This document shows, in pieces, positions 47,301 to 63,761 of a DNA stretch of 64,000 nucleotides. Position numbers and translations under genes: made by a program. The DNA is from Halichondria panicea (taxonomy: Eukaryota; Porifera; Demospongiae; Suberitida; Halichondriidae): contig NC_087392.1 in assembly GCF_963675165.1 (NCBI RefSeq), positions 1,069,001 through 1,133,000 on the forward strand. Reading direction: 5' to 3'. How positions within the stretch are numbered: position 1 is the stretch's first letter; each line of letters begins with the position of its first letter. A model generated the notes under the pieces. That model did no database searches and was not told the DNA's origin. It saw nothing but the letters and a program-made list of their open reading frames with translations.

Positions 47301-48742
47301 TGGCTGCAGGTGAATTTGGTGTGGTGTACAAGGGAACACTCAACCAGAATAATCACCGAGAGTTGGTGGCAGTGAAAACACTTAAAGGTGAAACCATCAT
47401 CACCGATATGCTAACGCTCACATTATCATCTCCTTACTTAGGCATCTTTGCGAGTGCTGCTGACATACAGAGCTTCACAGAGGAGATCCTGATTCTCCAA
47501 CAATTCAACCATCCCAATGTCATGTCTCTGATCGGAGTGTGTCTAGGTGCTGACAAAGTGGGAGGGGGTCCATCCATCATCCTACCGTTTATGTCTAAAG
47601 GAAGCTTACTCAACTTCCTCAGGAAAGAAGCCGACCGACTGAGACCCTCAAAGGATGCTGACGTCACACAAGTAAAAATGTTACACCAACCGTATCCATA
47701 ACAGCAAAAATTGCAATTTTAATTTATCGTAATCGTATCCAGCAAAAATCTCAATATTAAATTATACTTAATTACATTCTCATGCACTTTGCTTATTATG
47801 TTTTACAAAACTAATTCTACAGATTGGAGCTGTTGAGAAAAGTCTTATTCAGATCTGTCTGCAAGTGGCCAAAGGAATGGAATACTTGGCTAGTCAGAGG
47901 TTTGTCCACAGGGATCTGGCTGCAAGGAACTGCATGTGAGTTCGATTCCTCCACCATTCTTCAGTGTGTTTTTACTATACCGTACTGTTCCAGGATTGAC
48001 CAATATAACCAGATTAAAGTTGGTGATTTCGGTCTGAGTGAAGATATCTATGCCAAAAACTATTTTAGACAAACTTCTAGTGATGGAGTCAAACTACCTG
48101 TCAAGTGGATGGCTCTAGAGAGCTTGAAATTGGGGGTATTTTCAGAGAAATCAGATGTGGTAAGTTCTCCCATGCAAATTTAAAGTAGCATTGTAATCTG
48201 GCTCTTGTTTCTTCTTGTCCAGTGGTCATATGGTGTGACTTGCTGGGAGGTATTCTCTTGTGGGGAAATCCCCTACCCAGGGGTCCACCCCCAGCAGGTG
48301 CTGGAGCTCCTAGAACAAGGGCAACGTCTCAGGAAGCCGGGAAATCCAGCATGCTCCTATGAAATGTAAGCACCACGGTTTTTGCTCATGTAAATCTATT
48401 TTTGCTCTTCTTTACAGGTACTCAGCGCTCCTCTTATGCTGGGAAGTCAATCCTGACAACCGCAAAACATTTACAGAGCTATGCTCAATAATGGAGGCAC
48501 AGCTCCACTCAATGTCCGACTACCTGGACCTTAACCTCATTGCCAACACACAATTCAGCGACACAACTGCAGCTGTGCCCGAGGAGAGTCCCTATGAGAT
48601 GGCCGATGATAGTGCAGACAGGGAAGTCCCTCGAAGTGATTCAAGAGCCTACGACAATGTGGCTGATGATGCCCATGACAGTACAAGTGTCGACATGCTG
48701 TATGAAAGAGCTCCCGAGGACAATACGTACATTGGTGTGTAG
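44308..48742 (+). CDS. Receptor tyrosine kinase with FN3-like and Ig-like ectodomain
   Basis: 15 exons, 944 residues: 44308-44388, 44493-44714, 44991-45168, 45225-45539, 45670-46005, 46140-46469, 46660-46816, 46906-46976, 47158-47247, 47310-47387, 47442-47671, 47823-47935, 47994-48159, 48223-48365, 48418-48742. The first exon encodes a signal peptide ([14 protein letters not shown]); its donor GTCCTT is weak, so this exon is less certain. Next come an FN3-like region (~28-160) and three Ig-like modules (Cys...Trp...Cys), one per exon. The TM helix is [20 protein letters not shown]. The kinase (~588-870) has [40 protein letters not shown] and [10 protein letters not shown], closest in feel to the MET/TAM group. 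The tail has YLDL, YEMA, YDNV (a Grb2-type pYxN site) and YERA, ending in YIGV, a possible class II PDZ ligand. The ligand is unknown and I cannot assign an orthologue. Confidence 0.88.
44752..44957. mobile_element. MITE-like element, CCGTATTACTAG family
   Basis: 206 bp in the RTK intron after 44714. The ends CCGTATTACTAGAATATTTT and the complement of AACATTCTAGTAATACGG match in 23 of 24 positions, flanked by TA on both sides. The interior holds GCAAA/TTTGC runs but no reading frame. Confidence 0.8.
45601..45669 (+). repeat. ~50-bp tandem duplication at an RTK acceptor
   Basis: AGTATATCTGATTCCTTACT followed by CTCCATTGAGCTA, then again AGTATATCTGATTCCTTAGA and CTCCATTGAGCTA. The second copy is the acceptor and start of the exon at 45670. 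The first copy has ACT instead of AGA and so has lost the AG. Confidence 0.8.
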
Positions 48743-49301
48743 TTTAGAGAACAGTTTGTTTAGTGTATGTTCATTGTGTATATAGCAGATCTTTCATTTT
48801 TGATTATGTCCATTGTATTGTAGGTGTGAATTTATAAACCCTTCCAACTGTTCAATCAAAATTATTAAGCTGTGGTTGCTTATATAAACATAACCCATGG
48901 CTTAAGCTCCTTAGGAGGCCTCTCATGATCATTTGGTCATCAGTCATCACTATTCTAATTGAGTGAGTCCAGTAACGTGTACAATTAAGGGAATGTCCCT
49001 GGTACAACCCCCCCCCCTAACAAGGCTATATGGGGTGGGATCAATTGTTTCAGATAGATTTTCAAAGGACTGTACATATTAATTTTTGTTATTATGTACC
49101 ATTAACACATCGATCATATTTCCGCATCAGTTGTACAACACTATCAGTGAAAAAGAATGTAGATGGTGCCAGTATATACAATCATGTAACACAAACAAAA
49201 CATGACAGTTACATGTACAAAACCGAATAAAATATTTGTACATGTATGTGAATGTGTGCATTGACAAAATTAAAACTGATCAATACTATATTTACACAGA
49301 G
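48743..49301. other. Convergent 3' region, RTK / mannosidase
   Basis: 559 bp of AT-rich sequence with both presumed 3' UTRs. AATAAA is present at 49226 on the plus strand. No exon, repeat family or RNA gene is recognised. Confidence 0.5.
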
Positions 49302-53297
<3,996 letters not shown>

Positions 53298-53640
53298 TGT
53301 GCATGTGAGTGATGTCAGTTCTAGTCACTGATTATAAATGTAACAAAAGGGGGTGGTGGAACCTCTTGACTCTGCTGCCAGTAAATAATGGAAGCTCTTG
53401 AGCTTGAGAGTTCGTCACTCTTGTGTACTTCTAACAGGAGACCATGTCGGTAGAGATACAGCTTGGAATGCACGTCTTTGCTAAAGGTACGTGCATATAC
53501 TTTCTTGTACATACAGTACGTACTTTGTACTGTACTGCACTGGTACACAGCAACAGTGACGTCATTTGTGAAAGAACGATTTCCTGTGACTTCGCAGAGA
53601 TATCACATGATAATCATCAAAGATAATTATGGTTTAAAAA
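53298..53640. promoter_or_regulatory. Divergent intergenic region, mannosidase / FOP
   Basis: 343 bp between the two start codons. A plus-strand ATG at 53444 opens a 15-codon frame that meets a good GTACGT donor at 53488, so an alternative 5' exon or uORF of the FOP gene is possible. No in-frame continuation into the FOP coding region was found. Confidence 0.35.
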
Positions 53641-55364
53641 ATGGCGGGTGAAGAGGACGTTGAGTTGAGAGATCTGGTTGCACAGACGCTAGAGACAAAA
53701 GGTGTACTCGGGAAGATAAGGGTAGGTTGTCATTAAATCTGTCTGTCTGTATAACTCTAGGGATATTACAATATAAAGTGTTTGAGTAAAACTGTTCAAA
53801 ATGTTCATGGTGTAAATGAAGCATTAAACATGAAACTATGTCCTTATACTAGGCTCAGTTGAGGGCGTCTGTGTTCTTGGCTTTGGAGGAACACGATTCT
53901 GAGAAGGTACGATATATATAATTGTCCGATACCTTTATGATCGAACACTCCCTTAGAAACCACATCCACTGGCTAGCTCTAAACTTGCCGAGTTCTTGAA
54001 GACAAAAGATGGACAATTGACTACAGCTTTAGTTCGAGAGTTTTTAGAATTTTTTGAGTTGGACTACACGTGTGCTGTCTTCGACCCTGAATCAAACGCT
54101 GTAAGGAAAATCAGTCGTTTCACTTTGTACTGCTTTTATAATTCCCTTGTTACCTCCTGTAGTTGGAGAGCTATCCTGGTCGGGGAAAGCTTGCTCAAGA
54201 TATTGGCGTTGACTCAGAAGCGTCCACGACTACTCCTCTACTAGCTAGCATCCTCCATAAGTCAAGGCACTCTCCTCCTCCTCCGTCAGTTGCCGTAAAG
54301 CAGCTCACATTCCCCGAGCAAGCCACAGACTCTCAAATAGTCAATAGAACTGCTAACTCAATTCATAGAAGGCCACTTGATGATTCACAACTCCCCCCGT
54401 TGAGTCAAGGAAAACTTGGACAGCTAAAAGAAAACGATAGTAGTCACAATAACAGCACATTCACTCCGTCACTACAACCCTTCCTTACCAACTCACTTAA
54501 TACAAATGAGAACAGTAACCTCCGCCCTAAGGAAGTGCCTAAGGACGTACACCCTCACACGGTCACTCAGAATGGTCTGGATGAACCACGGAACTTAGTG
54601 GATATTAGTATGGACTCACTCAACAACAGAGGAATACACGCTGAGCTTGGGGAAACCTTCACCGGTGACAACAGTTTGGATGTGGACAAATTATTAAACT
54701 CATCCGAAGACTTGGACAAAGTGGCACAGTTAGCAGGTGTAAAAACAGAAGAATCGGGTCGAGATGAATTAGATGACTTCTTCGACAATGCCCTCCCCTC
54801 CAAAAGCAACCCAAGGTGGGTGGTATTTATTATTGTGAATGTGCTTTTGGTCATTGTTTACTTTGAGTCAATGGTGCGTTTCATTGTGTCCAGTGATCCA
54901 AACAGTTACATGTCTGAAGACCTTTCTGCTCCATTATCAAGCATCACAGGAAAAGTGAGCTTTAGTGTAATTTAAAGAGCCCTTACATGTCTCTTGTATA
55001 AGCTTCCAGATATGTCTCATATTTAACACAAGTGATTAGTATAATTAGTAGTATCAGGTACCCCTGGTAGTATGGTTAAGAGTGCTATTAATCCCGAGTA
55101 ACCATACTATTCGTTTACGATGCAGTTCTCTGCAGCTTTAAGATTTTCAGCCATGGCCGTTATTCGAAAACAAGCCCCGTGCAATTACTGGTCTAGATGT
55201 GATGCGCGATTAATAGCACTGCTTCACTGTACAAATCCCAGTGCACTAATAGTGCATCATACGATTATAATTATTTCTTTTTCCAGTTTGAGACGGAGGA
55301 CTTGACTCTATCTGAAAACAGTGTACCCGATGATTTTGACTACTCTGAGCAAGTTCACTCATAA
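53641..55364 (+). CDS. CEP43: FOP / CEP43 centrosomal protein (FGFR1OP)
   Basis: Six exons (53641-53721, 53853-53906, 53957-54100, 54163-54815, 54894-54954, 55287-55364), 356 residues. The N-terminus matches FOP: AGEEDVELRDLVAQTLETKG, LRASVFLALEEHDSEK, then a LisH region LKTKDGQLTTALVREFLEFF ... LDYTCAVFDPE, and GRGKLAQDIG. This TOF/LisH part dimerises and binds the centriolar satellite partners CEP350 and CAP350-type anchors in vertebrates. The middle is disordered and Ser/Asn-rich. The C-terminus (DDFFDN; EDLTLSENSVPDDFDYSEQV) resembles the acidic end of human FOP. Reading straight through 54816-54893 would create a false membrane helix. The GTGGGT donor and GTGTCCAG acceptor remove it and keep frame, so I treat it as an intron. 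Confidence 0.9.
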
Positions 55365-55697
55365 CAACACTGCGTATTCCCCATTATTACTCTCTCATTT
55401 GTGATCTGCTCCTTTATTAGTTTTATATGCACTGACTGTCATTAATTTTTTTGTTTTGTTTTGTCTTGTAGCTCTCATCTGCAGTCATAATTATATACAC
55501 AGGTTTATTACAAAAAAGTCATAATTATTGTTAGAAAAAATTAATAATGGGCGGGGCTATAATTATATATATAATGTCCAGTCAAAGGTCAATTTTGGTG
55601 TGCGTTTAGAAGAAATAGAGGGAGGGGCTGGGCTGCATGCTGAGCTAGCTGATCCTGATATAAAATCAGCTAGCTAGAGTGCCTCCTATAGATAACA
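55365..55697. other. Intergenic region FOP to MFI-like gene
   Basis: 333 bp, AT-rich with ATAATTATATATATAAT-type runs, containing the FOP 3' UTR and the promoter of the next gene. No repeat or RNA gene is seen. Confidence 0.45.
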
Positions 55698-56911
55698 ATG
55701 ATATCTAACGAGGAGGCAAGAAGTATACTGAATAATACCATTTTTCCAGGTAAGTGCAAGTAGATATGCCCACTACTGCATACTGTGTGTGAAGCTAAAT
55801 TAGCTGGTTTCCATGGTTTCATGATTAATTATAGATGAAAGTGATCCTACATACTCCTATTGTCTTTCCAAGACCAAAAGAAAGGTATATAAAACTTGGC
55901 CCATTAAAATTTTGAGCAATGTTTCTATCTGACATCATGGCGTCATGTACACCACCCTTGGCCTTCAGAATGCAGTGTTGTCAAGAAGTGAGCATTGTAA
56001 CATTGCAGCAGCTATCCAGATACAGAGTGTCTGGAGAGGTCACAGGACTAGGTTCGTGTAATAATTATGATACTTGTACTTTTCAGTTAACATTTATTTA
56101 TGTGCTGATTTTCAGGCAAAAGCTAAGAACTATCTTTGGATGTCAATCTTCAGAAAAGGTTGCATGCAACACTTTCCCAACTGTACATTTATTATTTATT
56201 CTCCTCTACACAGTCACTTGACTGCTTCTGCCCTAGAGTGAAGTCCAGATATGAGGAGTACCTTCGCTGGTGTCACGAGCAGGGTCTGGATCTCAAGTCC
56301 TCCTCAACTATCATATCGTTTGAGGATTACTGTGCTAGGATCATCCAGTCATGGTGGAAGAGGCTTGATGTTAAAAGGCGTCGGCAAGAGGGCTCTTGGC
56401 GTGGAGGTATGCGTTCTAGGCCCTCTAGGAGCTCTGCCATGGGTAAAGGTAGGAGGAGGTTGGATCCTCACAATGCTGCAGTTATCATTCAGAGAGCATG
56501 GAGGAGACATAATGTGAGTTACTAGATGGAGTTGGGGTGCAGGACTTTTTTTAGCTGACATTGGCAGTATAGTGGGCTGCTTTTAAACAATAGAGAGCTG
56601 TTGTCACTCACTGTTGTAGCTGGTACGTCTTTATACATGTACACCAGTCATTATTGATATAACATTATTATAAACTCACATTTGTAGGATGTGAGAGTGT
56701 ACAAGTTCTACAGAGATCTTATCAACTTTAAAGGCAAGGGTGATCCCAAGATGATGCTACGTTGCATCAATCCTGCTGAGGCCAAACTATTTGATAGGGC
56801 CGCTGGAGCACATGTTAAGTTTAGATTGGGAGGGGTAAGTTATTTTATGTAGTCTGGCAATGTGACTGGATGTACTACAAATTTGATATTAAATTTTGTT
56901 TCTACTCACTC

Positions 56912-56962
<51 letters not shown>

Positions 56963-57930
56963 TGACCTTTCCACCTAACATATACTACAAGGTGTTCACT
57001 CTTCGACCCATTGTGGACCTGTGTGCGTACAGTCCCAGAGACTACACAGCCATGGCGTACAAGCAGAAGCTACCACGAGACGTACATAATCGTGGAAAAG
57101 GAGCACCCCCTTCGAACGGTACGTACATTATTAAATTTTACAATATGTACTTGCCTATTTTTTGATTTTAGATAAAGCTAACTGGTATAAGAGGCACGAG
57201 AATAATGGCTGGAGACCTGTGTCTGACAGAGTAAGTAAGATGTGGTAAAAAAGGACACTTGACACGATATCGTTTGCAGGTCTTTCTGAGCACCCATCTA
57301 GATCCTATCACTGTGGAAACATCAGCAAAACAGAAGAGCTTTCATTATTCCAAAGTAAGCTAAGTCCTGATGTTTACTGCATATTTCTAGTGAGTAACTA
57401 TGATTATAATTATTGTTGTGTATTAGGTGAAGAGAAAGGATGAGCTAGAGAGAAAAAGAAAGCAGAAAAAGATTGGATGGCTAAGAAAAATGTAAGACAC
57501 ACACACACACACGCACACACACACGCACACTACCATCTCCACTCACAGGTACCAAGAAGGAATGTTACAGGCCCACAGCACTACCACCACATCTGCTGTC
57601 CAGTTGGCAGCTGACCAGCTTATGGAGTTATCTGACACACACCCTGAGGTGGTCGAGGATGAGGACATTGATGATCTACTGTCCTGGACCAACGCACTTA
57701 ACTTTGACGAGTGAGCTTATGCTGATACCTTGTAATCGTAATAATTATGTACATGTGTGTAGTTATTGTACAGGATATTAGCAAATTCTTGTACTATTCG
57801 CTATACATTATCTATTATCTCTACTGTCCACAGGTACATCACAGACTGGCATATTTCGGCTTCTACTACATTTTCAGACATGCAAGGAAAACAAGATCCA
57901 TACGAGCTCACATTAACTGCACCAACTTAA
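55698..57930 (+). CDS. MFI: C11orf65/MFI-like IQ-motif protein
   Basis: Twelve exons (55698-55749, 55835-55884, 55969-56051, 56116-56158, 56214-56513, 56688-56834, 56962-57118, 57172-57230, 57280-57354, 57427-57491, 57549-57710, 57834-57930) encode 429 residues. Three IQ-type helices are visible: AAAIQIQSVWRGHRTR, CARIIQSWWKRLDV and AAVIIQRAWRRHN, candidate calmodulin sites. The rest matches human C11orf65 (MFI): INPAEAKLFDRAAGAHVKFRLGG (quoted in part), FPPNIYYKVFTLRPI, WYKRHENNGWRPVSD, FHYSKVKRKDELERKRK, SWTNALNFDEYI. The human protein was linked to mitochondrial fission, but its role is poorly known. The sponge-like version has an extra N-terminal IQ region that the human protein lacks. 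The stop lies 94 bp from the stop of the opposite pyridoxal kinase gene. Confidence 0.9.
56919..56958. repeat. (CT)n tract at acceptor
   Basis: A pure CT run of about 40 bp forms the pyrimidine tract before the MFI exon at 56962. Confidence 0.85.
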
Positions 57931-58024
57931 TTATTGTCCATTACATAATTATTGTGTTGAATATTAAATTAATGTCCATTATTGTAATTCATTATGAAAA
58001 AAACACTAAAAAAAACAACAAAAG

Positions 58025-59612
<1,588 letters not shown>

Positions 59613-59731
59613 CTAGCTAGCTCTGGAAGTTGGTCGATCAAGCTAGCCATGTGCTTTTGCAAGTTTTTATGGGAGGGAGTGGCTCAATCTTCAATTTCAA
59701 TTAGGTAGCTTGATCATAGATACTATAAATT

Positions 59732-60163
59732 CAGAGGAGGCTGGAACCACTTGACCTTAGCTAATTAAGGTCACTAATTGGATTTATCCAAACTTCTCTT
59801 GCAGACTACTTCAAGCCTAGTTTTTAGTGTCTATCAGTTTAAAACGTTATTTTTCAGGGGGGTCAAATTTTATTTTCGCCAATTTTGCTCAGAAGCAGAG
59901 ATACAAGTCTCAAAGCCAGCTATGCAGTGACCTCGAGAACAAGCCGCTCATGATATCGAGGCTAGTGCAAGAGCAAGACTTTTGATTGTATCTCTGCTTC
60001 TGAGCAAAATTGGCGAAAATAAAATTTGATTCCCCCCCTGAAAAATAACGTTTTAAACTGATAGACACTAAAAACTAGGCTTGAAGTAGTCTGCAAGAGA
60101 AGTTTGGATAAATCCAATTAGTGACCTTAATTAGCTAAGGTCAAGTGGTTCCAGCCTCCTCTG
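59732..60163. mobile_element. 432-bp foldback element with CAGAGGAGG ends and 9-bp TSD
   Basis: Arms of about 185 bp are almost perfectly complementary (left start CAGAGGAGGCTGGAACCACT, right end its complement), with a loop of some 60 bp at 59920-59980. The 9-mer CTATAAATT flanks it on both sides (59723-59731 and 60164-60172) without mismatch, a target-site duplication. 9-bp duplications and long inverted arms are typical of Mutator-like foldback elements. It contains no coding sequence. Confidence 0.88.
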
Positions 60164-60197
60164 CTATAAATTACATGGATATGAAACGCCTCTAGAT

Positions 60198-61130
60198 TAC
60201 AGTGATTCCAGATAGTATCCGGAGTTTTGCTGGGAGGAGGATTGTCTCACAGCTACCAGAAAATGAAGAGCTACTGGCAAGCAAAGAATCTGTTGTCACA
60301 AGAGTCTACGATTGAAAACTGAAGTGATACTACTATGATTGGCTTTAACTAGGTCTGTAAAGTAAGTTTTAGTTATGATTGTTCCAGGTAGAGCGTTGTA
60401 GCTGATTTGTGGAGCTAAAAATGGCTATATTCACTCTTTTAATAACTTTGTGTTAGTTGATCTGCTGTTTGAAAAGAATTACTGTGTTTATTTTTTGTGT
60501 AGTAGTTAGCCAGTAGGTATAGGTACTGGGTCCACTTACTTCTGACCTTGTGTATGCTTTAACTATCTGGTTACAAACAGTTGAAGGTGTTTTCAAGTGT
60601 CCTTCTTTGTGTCAGTTGATTTCTTGAACCACATGTGTTGAGTGTCTGTACTAAGTTTTATTGCGTAGAGTAAGGGCATGTTCACCGGGTCCACTAAGTT
60701 TTATTAATGCACATGTCTTAGTTTGGTTAAAAAGCAAGTTCAAATGTACTAAAAATTCACGCTCTCAATGAATTGTTGTTGATTATTTATTATTTTTCGA
60801 TTATGAAATTATAGCTACAGAATTATTTTTCGTTCGTATAATTATTATAGTAGTTACAATGTCATACTTGACTGTTTGCTTATGTTTTGCAGCCAGACTA
60901 TGTACACCTCAGACAATGCCTCGCGAGAAGAAGGAACCATTCATTGACTGGCGAAAGAATGACACGAGAATGTGACGTCCACATGTCTATGTCAAAGCCT
61001 CTACTCCACATCAGCTATTATAGCCAAGCATTATCATGATTCATTCATTTCCAATCTATCTAGACACATAGTTTTTGTTATTAAATAATAATAATTTTGT
61101 GCTATATTAAATCCCAGAATGCACATGTAA
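60198..61130 (+). other. Candidate spliced transcript with very short frames
   Basis: A strong GTAAGT donor at 60362 and TATGTTTTGCAG acceptor ending at 60892 would join two blocks. Block one has an open stretch reading IPDSIRSFAGRRIVSQLPEN without its own ATG. Block two has ATG at 60919 for MPREKKEPFIDWRKNDTRM and a stop, followed by ATTAAA-type signals near 61081. It could be a 5' UTR exon pair of the BtaA-like gene, a non-coding RNA or a decayed element gene. Confidence 0.25.
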
Positions 61131-61269
61131 AGTTATTCTTGTTATTGTCGAGCCTCCATCATCATCATTCTCAGTCAGAAATTTTCAAAAGTCATCTGAG
61201 ACGCTCTCAGAGCTGGAACAACTAGAGACACACTTTCAGTAGCCATTTTTATTTGGAAAAATTTGTATA

Positions 61270-61661
61270 CCGTATATCTTCTAATTTATCGGACAGCAAA
61301 AAATAATTATTCTGGAAATTGTCCGGGTATAATTGGAACAGATTTTTATAGAGCATGCGAAGTGTCCGGAATAATTAGAACAAGCAAGCAGCTGCATGCG
61401 AGCTAGCTAAGTTTAATAGAACAAGGTACGACTGAATAGTTGCACTAACTATCTAAAACTAGCTACTCAAAGCTATCTAACTGCAGCACTCCAAGTCTTA
61501 CTTGCCGTCTATGAATGGTAACTCAACTTTTCAAGGTATTGTCCGGATATTTAGAACAAATGTAATATTAAAGTACTGGAGTGTCCGTATTAGAACAACG
61601 AAAATTGCCCAAAAGAGTGTCCGGGTAATTAGAAGTGTCCGATAAATTAGAAGATATACGG
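61270..61661. mobile_element. MITE-like element, CCGTATATCTTC family
   Basis: 392 bp with perfect inverted ends of at least 26 bp (CCGTATATCTTCTAATTTAT and its complement), flanked by TA on both sides. The interior repeats GTCCGG and TAATTxGAACA motifs in both directions, so sub-terminal repeats extend inward. No coding frame. Confidence 0.85.
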
Positions 61662-61785
61662 TACTAGACCGTTTACATCCGAGGCAATCATCATCCCAGC
61701 CCAAACCTGAGGCGTTTCATATCCATGTAATTATAGTATCTATGGCTTGATAGAGAGGAGTGTGAAATCTTTATCAAAGAGTGCT

Positions 61786-63571
61786 ATGTCGTCCCAACTG
61801 AGCAGTGAGGTGGCTTCTCAGCTGGATCTATCTGTAATCCGATACAGTCGTGTGGTGGAGGACCACAGAGTGCTGTCCCATGCCTTCAACATTGTCCCAG
61901 ACCAGGACACTGTGCTCTCCATTACAAGGTGAGCCCTGCAATGGTGCACTAAAGTTCCAATCTTAATATGTTTGCAGTTCTGGTGACAATGTACTCAATC
62001 TTCTGCTCGAGCGACCAAAGAAAATAGGTGAGAAATTTAATATTATATCCATAGGTACGTGCACAATGCACAAATGTTTAACTTCATCCAAGGGCCTCCT
62101 TTTATCCATTCTTTTGTTCTCTAGTTGCCATTGATATGAGCCATGCACAGACATCAATTCTGGAGCTGAAGCTTACTGCTATCCGTCACCTCAGTTACCA
62201 TGACTTCCTAGTGTTGATAGGAGAGGTTGCGGCCACTGGTGATGAAAGAGAGGCTGTGTTCCAGACGATGAAACACCACCTACCACCACAAGCAAAGGTA
62301 AGGGAGACCATTACTATTGTATTAAAGCCATCTTTACATTAGGTCTAGGAACGGTTACTTTGGGGTTTCATTATTTCAAAGCTAAATCTAAATGCAAGAG
62401 TAGATACTCTTGATATAGCTTTGATTCAAGGCCGATTAAATTGAATCGAGGCTACTCTTGATACTGCTGTTATCACAAAGGCTCACATGTTTAGTGTTTG
62501 CATTTTTATCTCATTCAGATTTGAGGATTCTATTGTGCCCTTAAAGGGGTGATAAGAACCACATGATTGAAAATAATTGCCCTGTGTAGGTTTTCTGGGA
62601 AGATCGTGTTGATACAATCAGGGAAGGAGTAGCCACGTCAGGTCGACTACAAAAGTACCTGATTAAGATGATGCGAGACCAGCTGTCAGAGACAGTAGGA
62701 GATCAAGTAATGGACAGTATGTTCAGTGCCCAGAGTGTAGAGGAGCAGAGGCAAATCTTCCAGTCCATGCCCCAGGACAAAGTGGAGGCTATTGTGAGGT
62801 ACGTGAACACAAGTCAATGCATTATTCAGCATTACAATTTTGTTTGTATAAATCATATCCTGTTTGTCTTTACTCTGGGAATTTTCTCACCGTACAGGGC
62901 ACTCTGTGACAAAAACAATGCATTAAAAGGTCGATCGCCAGCACAACAAAAGTATTTGTCAGACATTAGTCAGGACTTCATTGCGGACACATTACTGACA
63001 GGGTTCAATCGAGTCAGCTCAGAAGTGAGCCTCAAAGACAACTTCTATTTTAATTGGATTTGTGTTGGAGAGAGGGGGTATAATCCAGAGAGCCGTCCAG
63101 AGTTTGCCCCTCCCTACCTCAGAGAAGAGAACTTCCTGGCTCTAAGGGTATGCCATATAGTAATTACTGTTAAGATGTTTTTACTGTCATGCATGCAGGG
63201 CCTTGTCGCCAGGGTGGATGTACATACTACTTCTTTGGAGGACTATCTCAGTCTCCCTGACATACCACTTTTCAACAAAGTAAGTTGTATGAAAACACAG
63301 CCACTTGTTGCCTCACTATTCTCATGCACTGCAGATCAACCTCTCTGACATGTTTGAGTACATGAGTGCTGAAAATACAGAGCGCTTTTTCAGTCTTCTA
63401 TCTGACAATATGGCAGTTGGTGCCCGAGTGGCCTACTGGAACCTGATCCTCCACCGACTCCCCCAAAAGTGTCCCTCGCTGCAACATCTGAGCCAACTCT
63501 CCAAAGAGTTACATAAGAAAGATAGACTGTTCTTTTATTCTGAGGTGTGTGTTATTGAGAAGACCAACTAG
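61786..63571 (+). CDS. BtaA-like DUF3419 enzyme (AdoMet: diacylglycerol 3-amino-3-carboxypropyl transferase family)
   Basis: Seven exons (61786-61928, 61978-62027, 62125-62297, 62590-62798, 62898-63147, 63199-63279, 63335-63571) give 380 residues, near the size of bacterial BtaA. An AdoMet-dependent fold is visible: a Rossmann-type turn SITSSGDNVLNLLLERPKKI, then VAIDMSHAQTSILELKLTAI as in BtaA (acidic Asp after a hydrophobic strand, N/H-x-Q-x-x-x-LELK). It continues with HDFLVLIG, FWEDRVDTIREGVATSGRLQ, and a C-terminal LSDMFEYM ... RVAYWNLI typical of DUF3419. In bacteria BtaA moves the aminocarboxypropyl group of AdoMet to diacylglycerol, the first step of betaine lipid DGTS. The N-methylating BtaB half found fused in algae and fungi is absent here. 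ATG 61786 is chosen; no earlier ATG is in frame after the last upstream stop. Confidence 0.82.
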
Positions 63572-63761
63572 ATCTCGAACAATTTCAGAACCCTTAATTC
63601 TTAGTTTGTACGTATGTCATGATTTTTATCATTATAGTCTATACTATAATAACAGTATTGTAAAAAACACAATGGTAGAAATTATATAGTGGGATGGGGA
63701 AATTAATAAGGTTCTAAAAGACTCATGGTCAGTTCAGTAATGATTGTAAAGCTAAAATTAA

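Larger units (their letters stand above)
60171..61731. mobile_element. Older element or duplicated arm bounded by a long inverted repeat
   Basis: ATTACATGGATATGAAACGC plus CTC at 60171-60193 has an exact complement at 61709-61731. If the 432-bp insertion and one TSD copy are removed, the match extends outward through CATAGATACTATA on both sides, giving arms of about 37 bp with one gap. The enclosed 1.5 kb has no clear transposase. Confidence 0.6.

Noticed and set aside
53444-53487. Short ATG frame MSVEIQLGMHVFAKG ending at a GTACGT donor
   Set aside because: No downstream exon continues it in frame; the nearest acceptor leads to a stop. Kept only as a possible 5' UTR exon or uORF.
54816-54893. 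Hydrophobic stretch in FOP that looks like a transmembrane helix
   Set aside because: It is bounded by a GTGGGT donor and a GTGTCCAG acceptor, its removal keeps the frame, and FOP is not a membrane protein.
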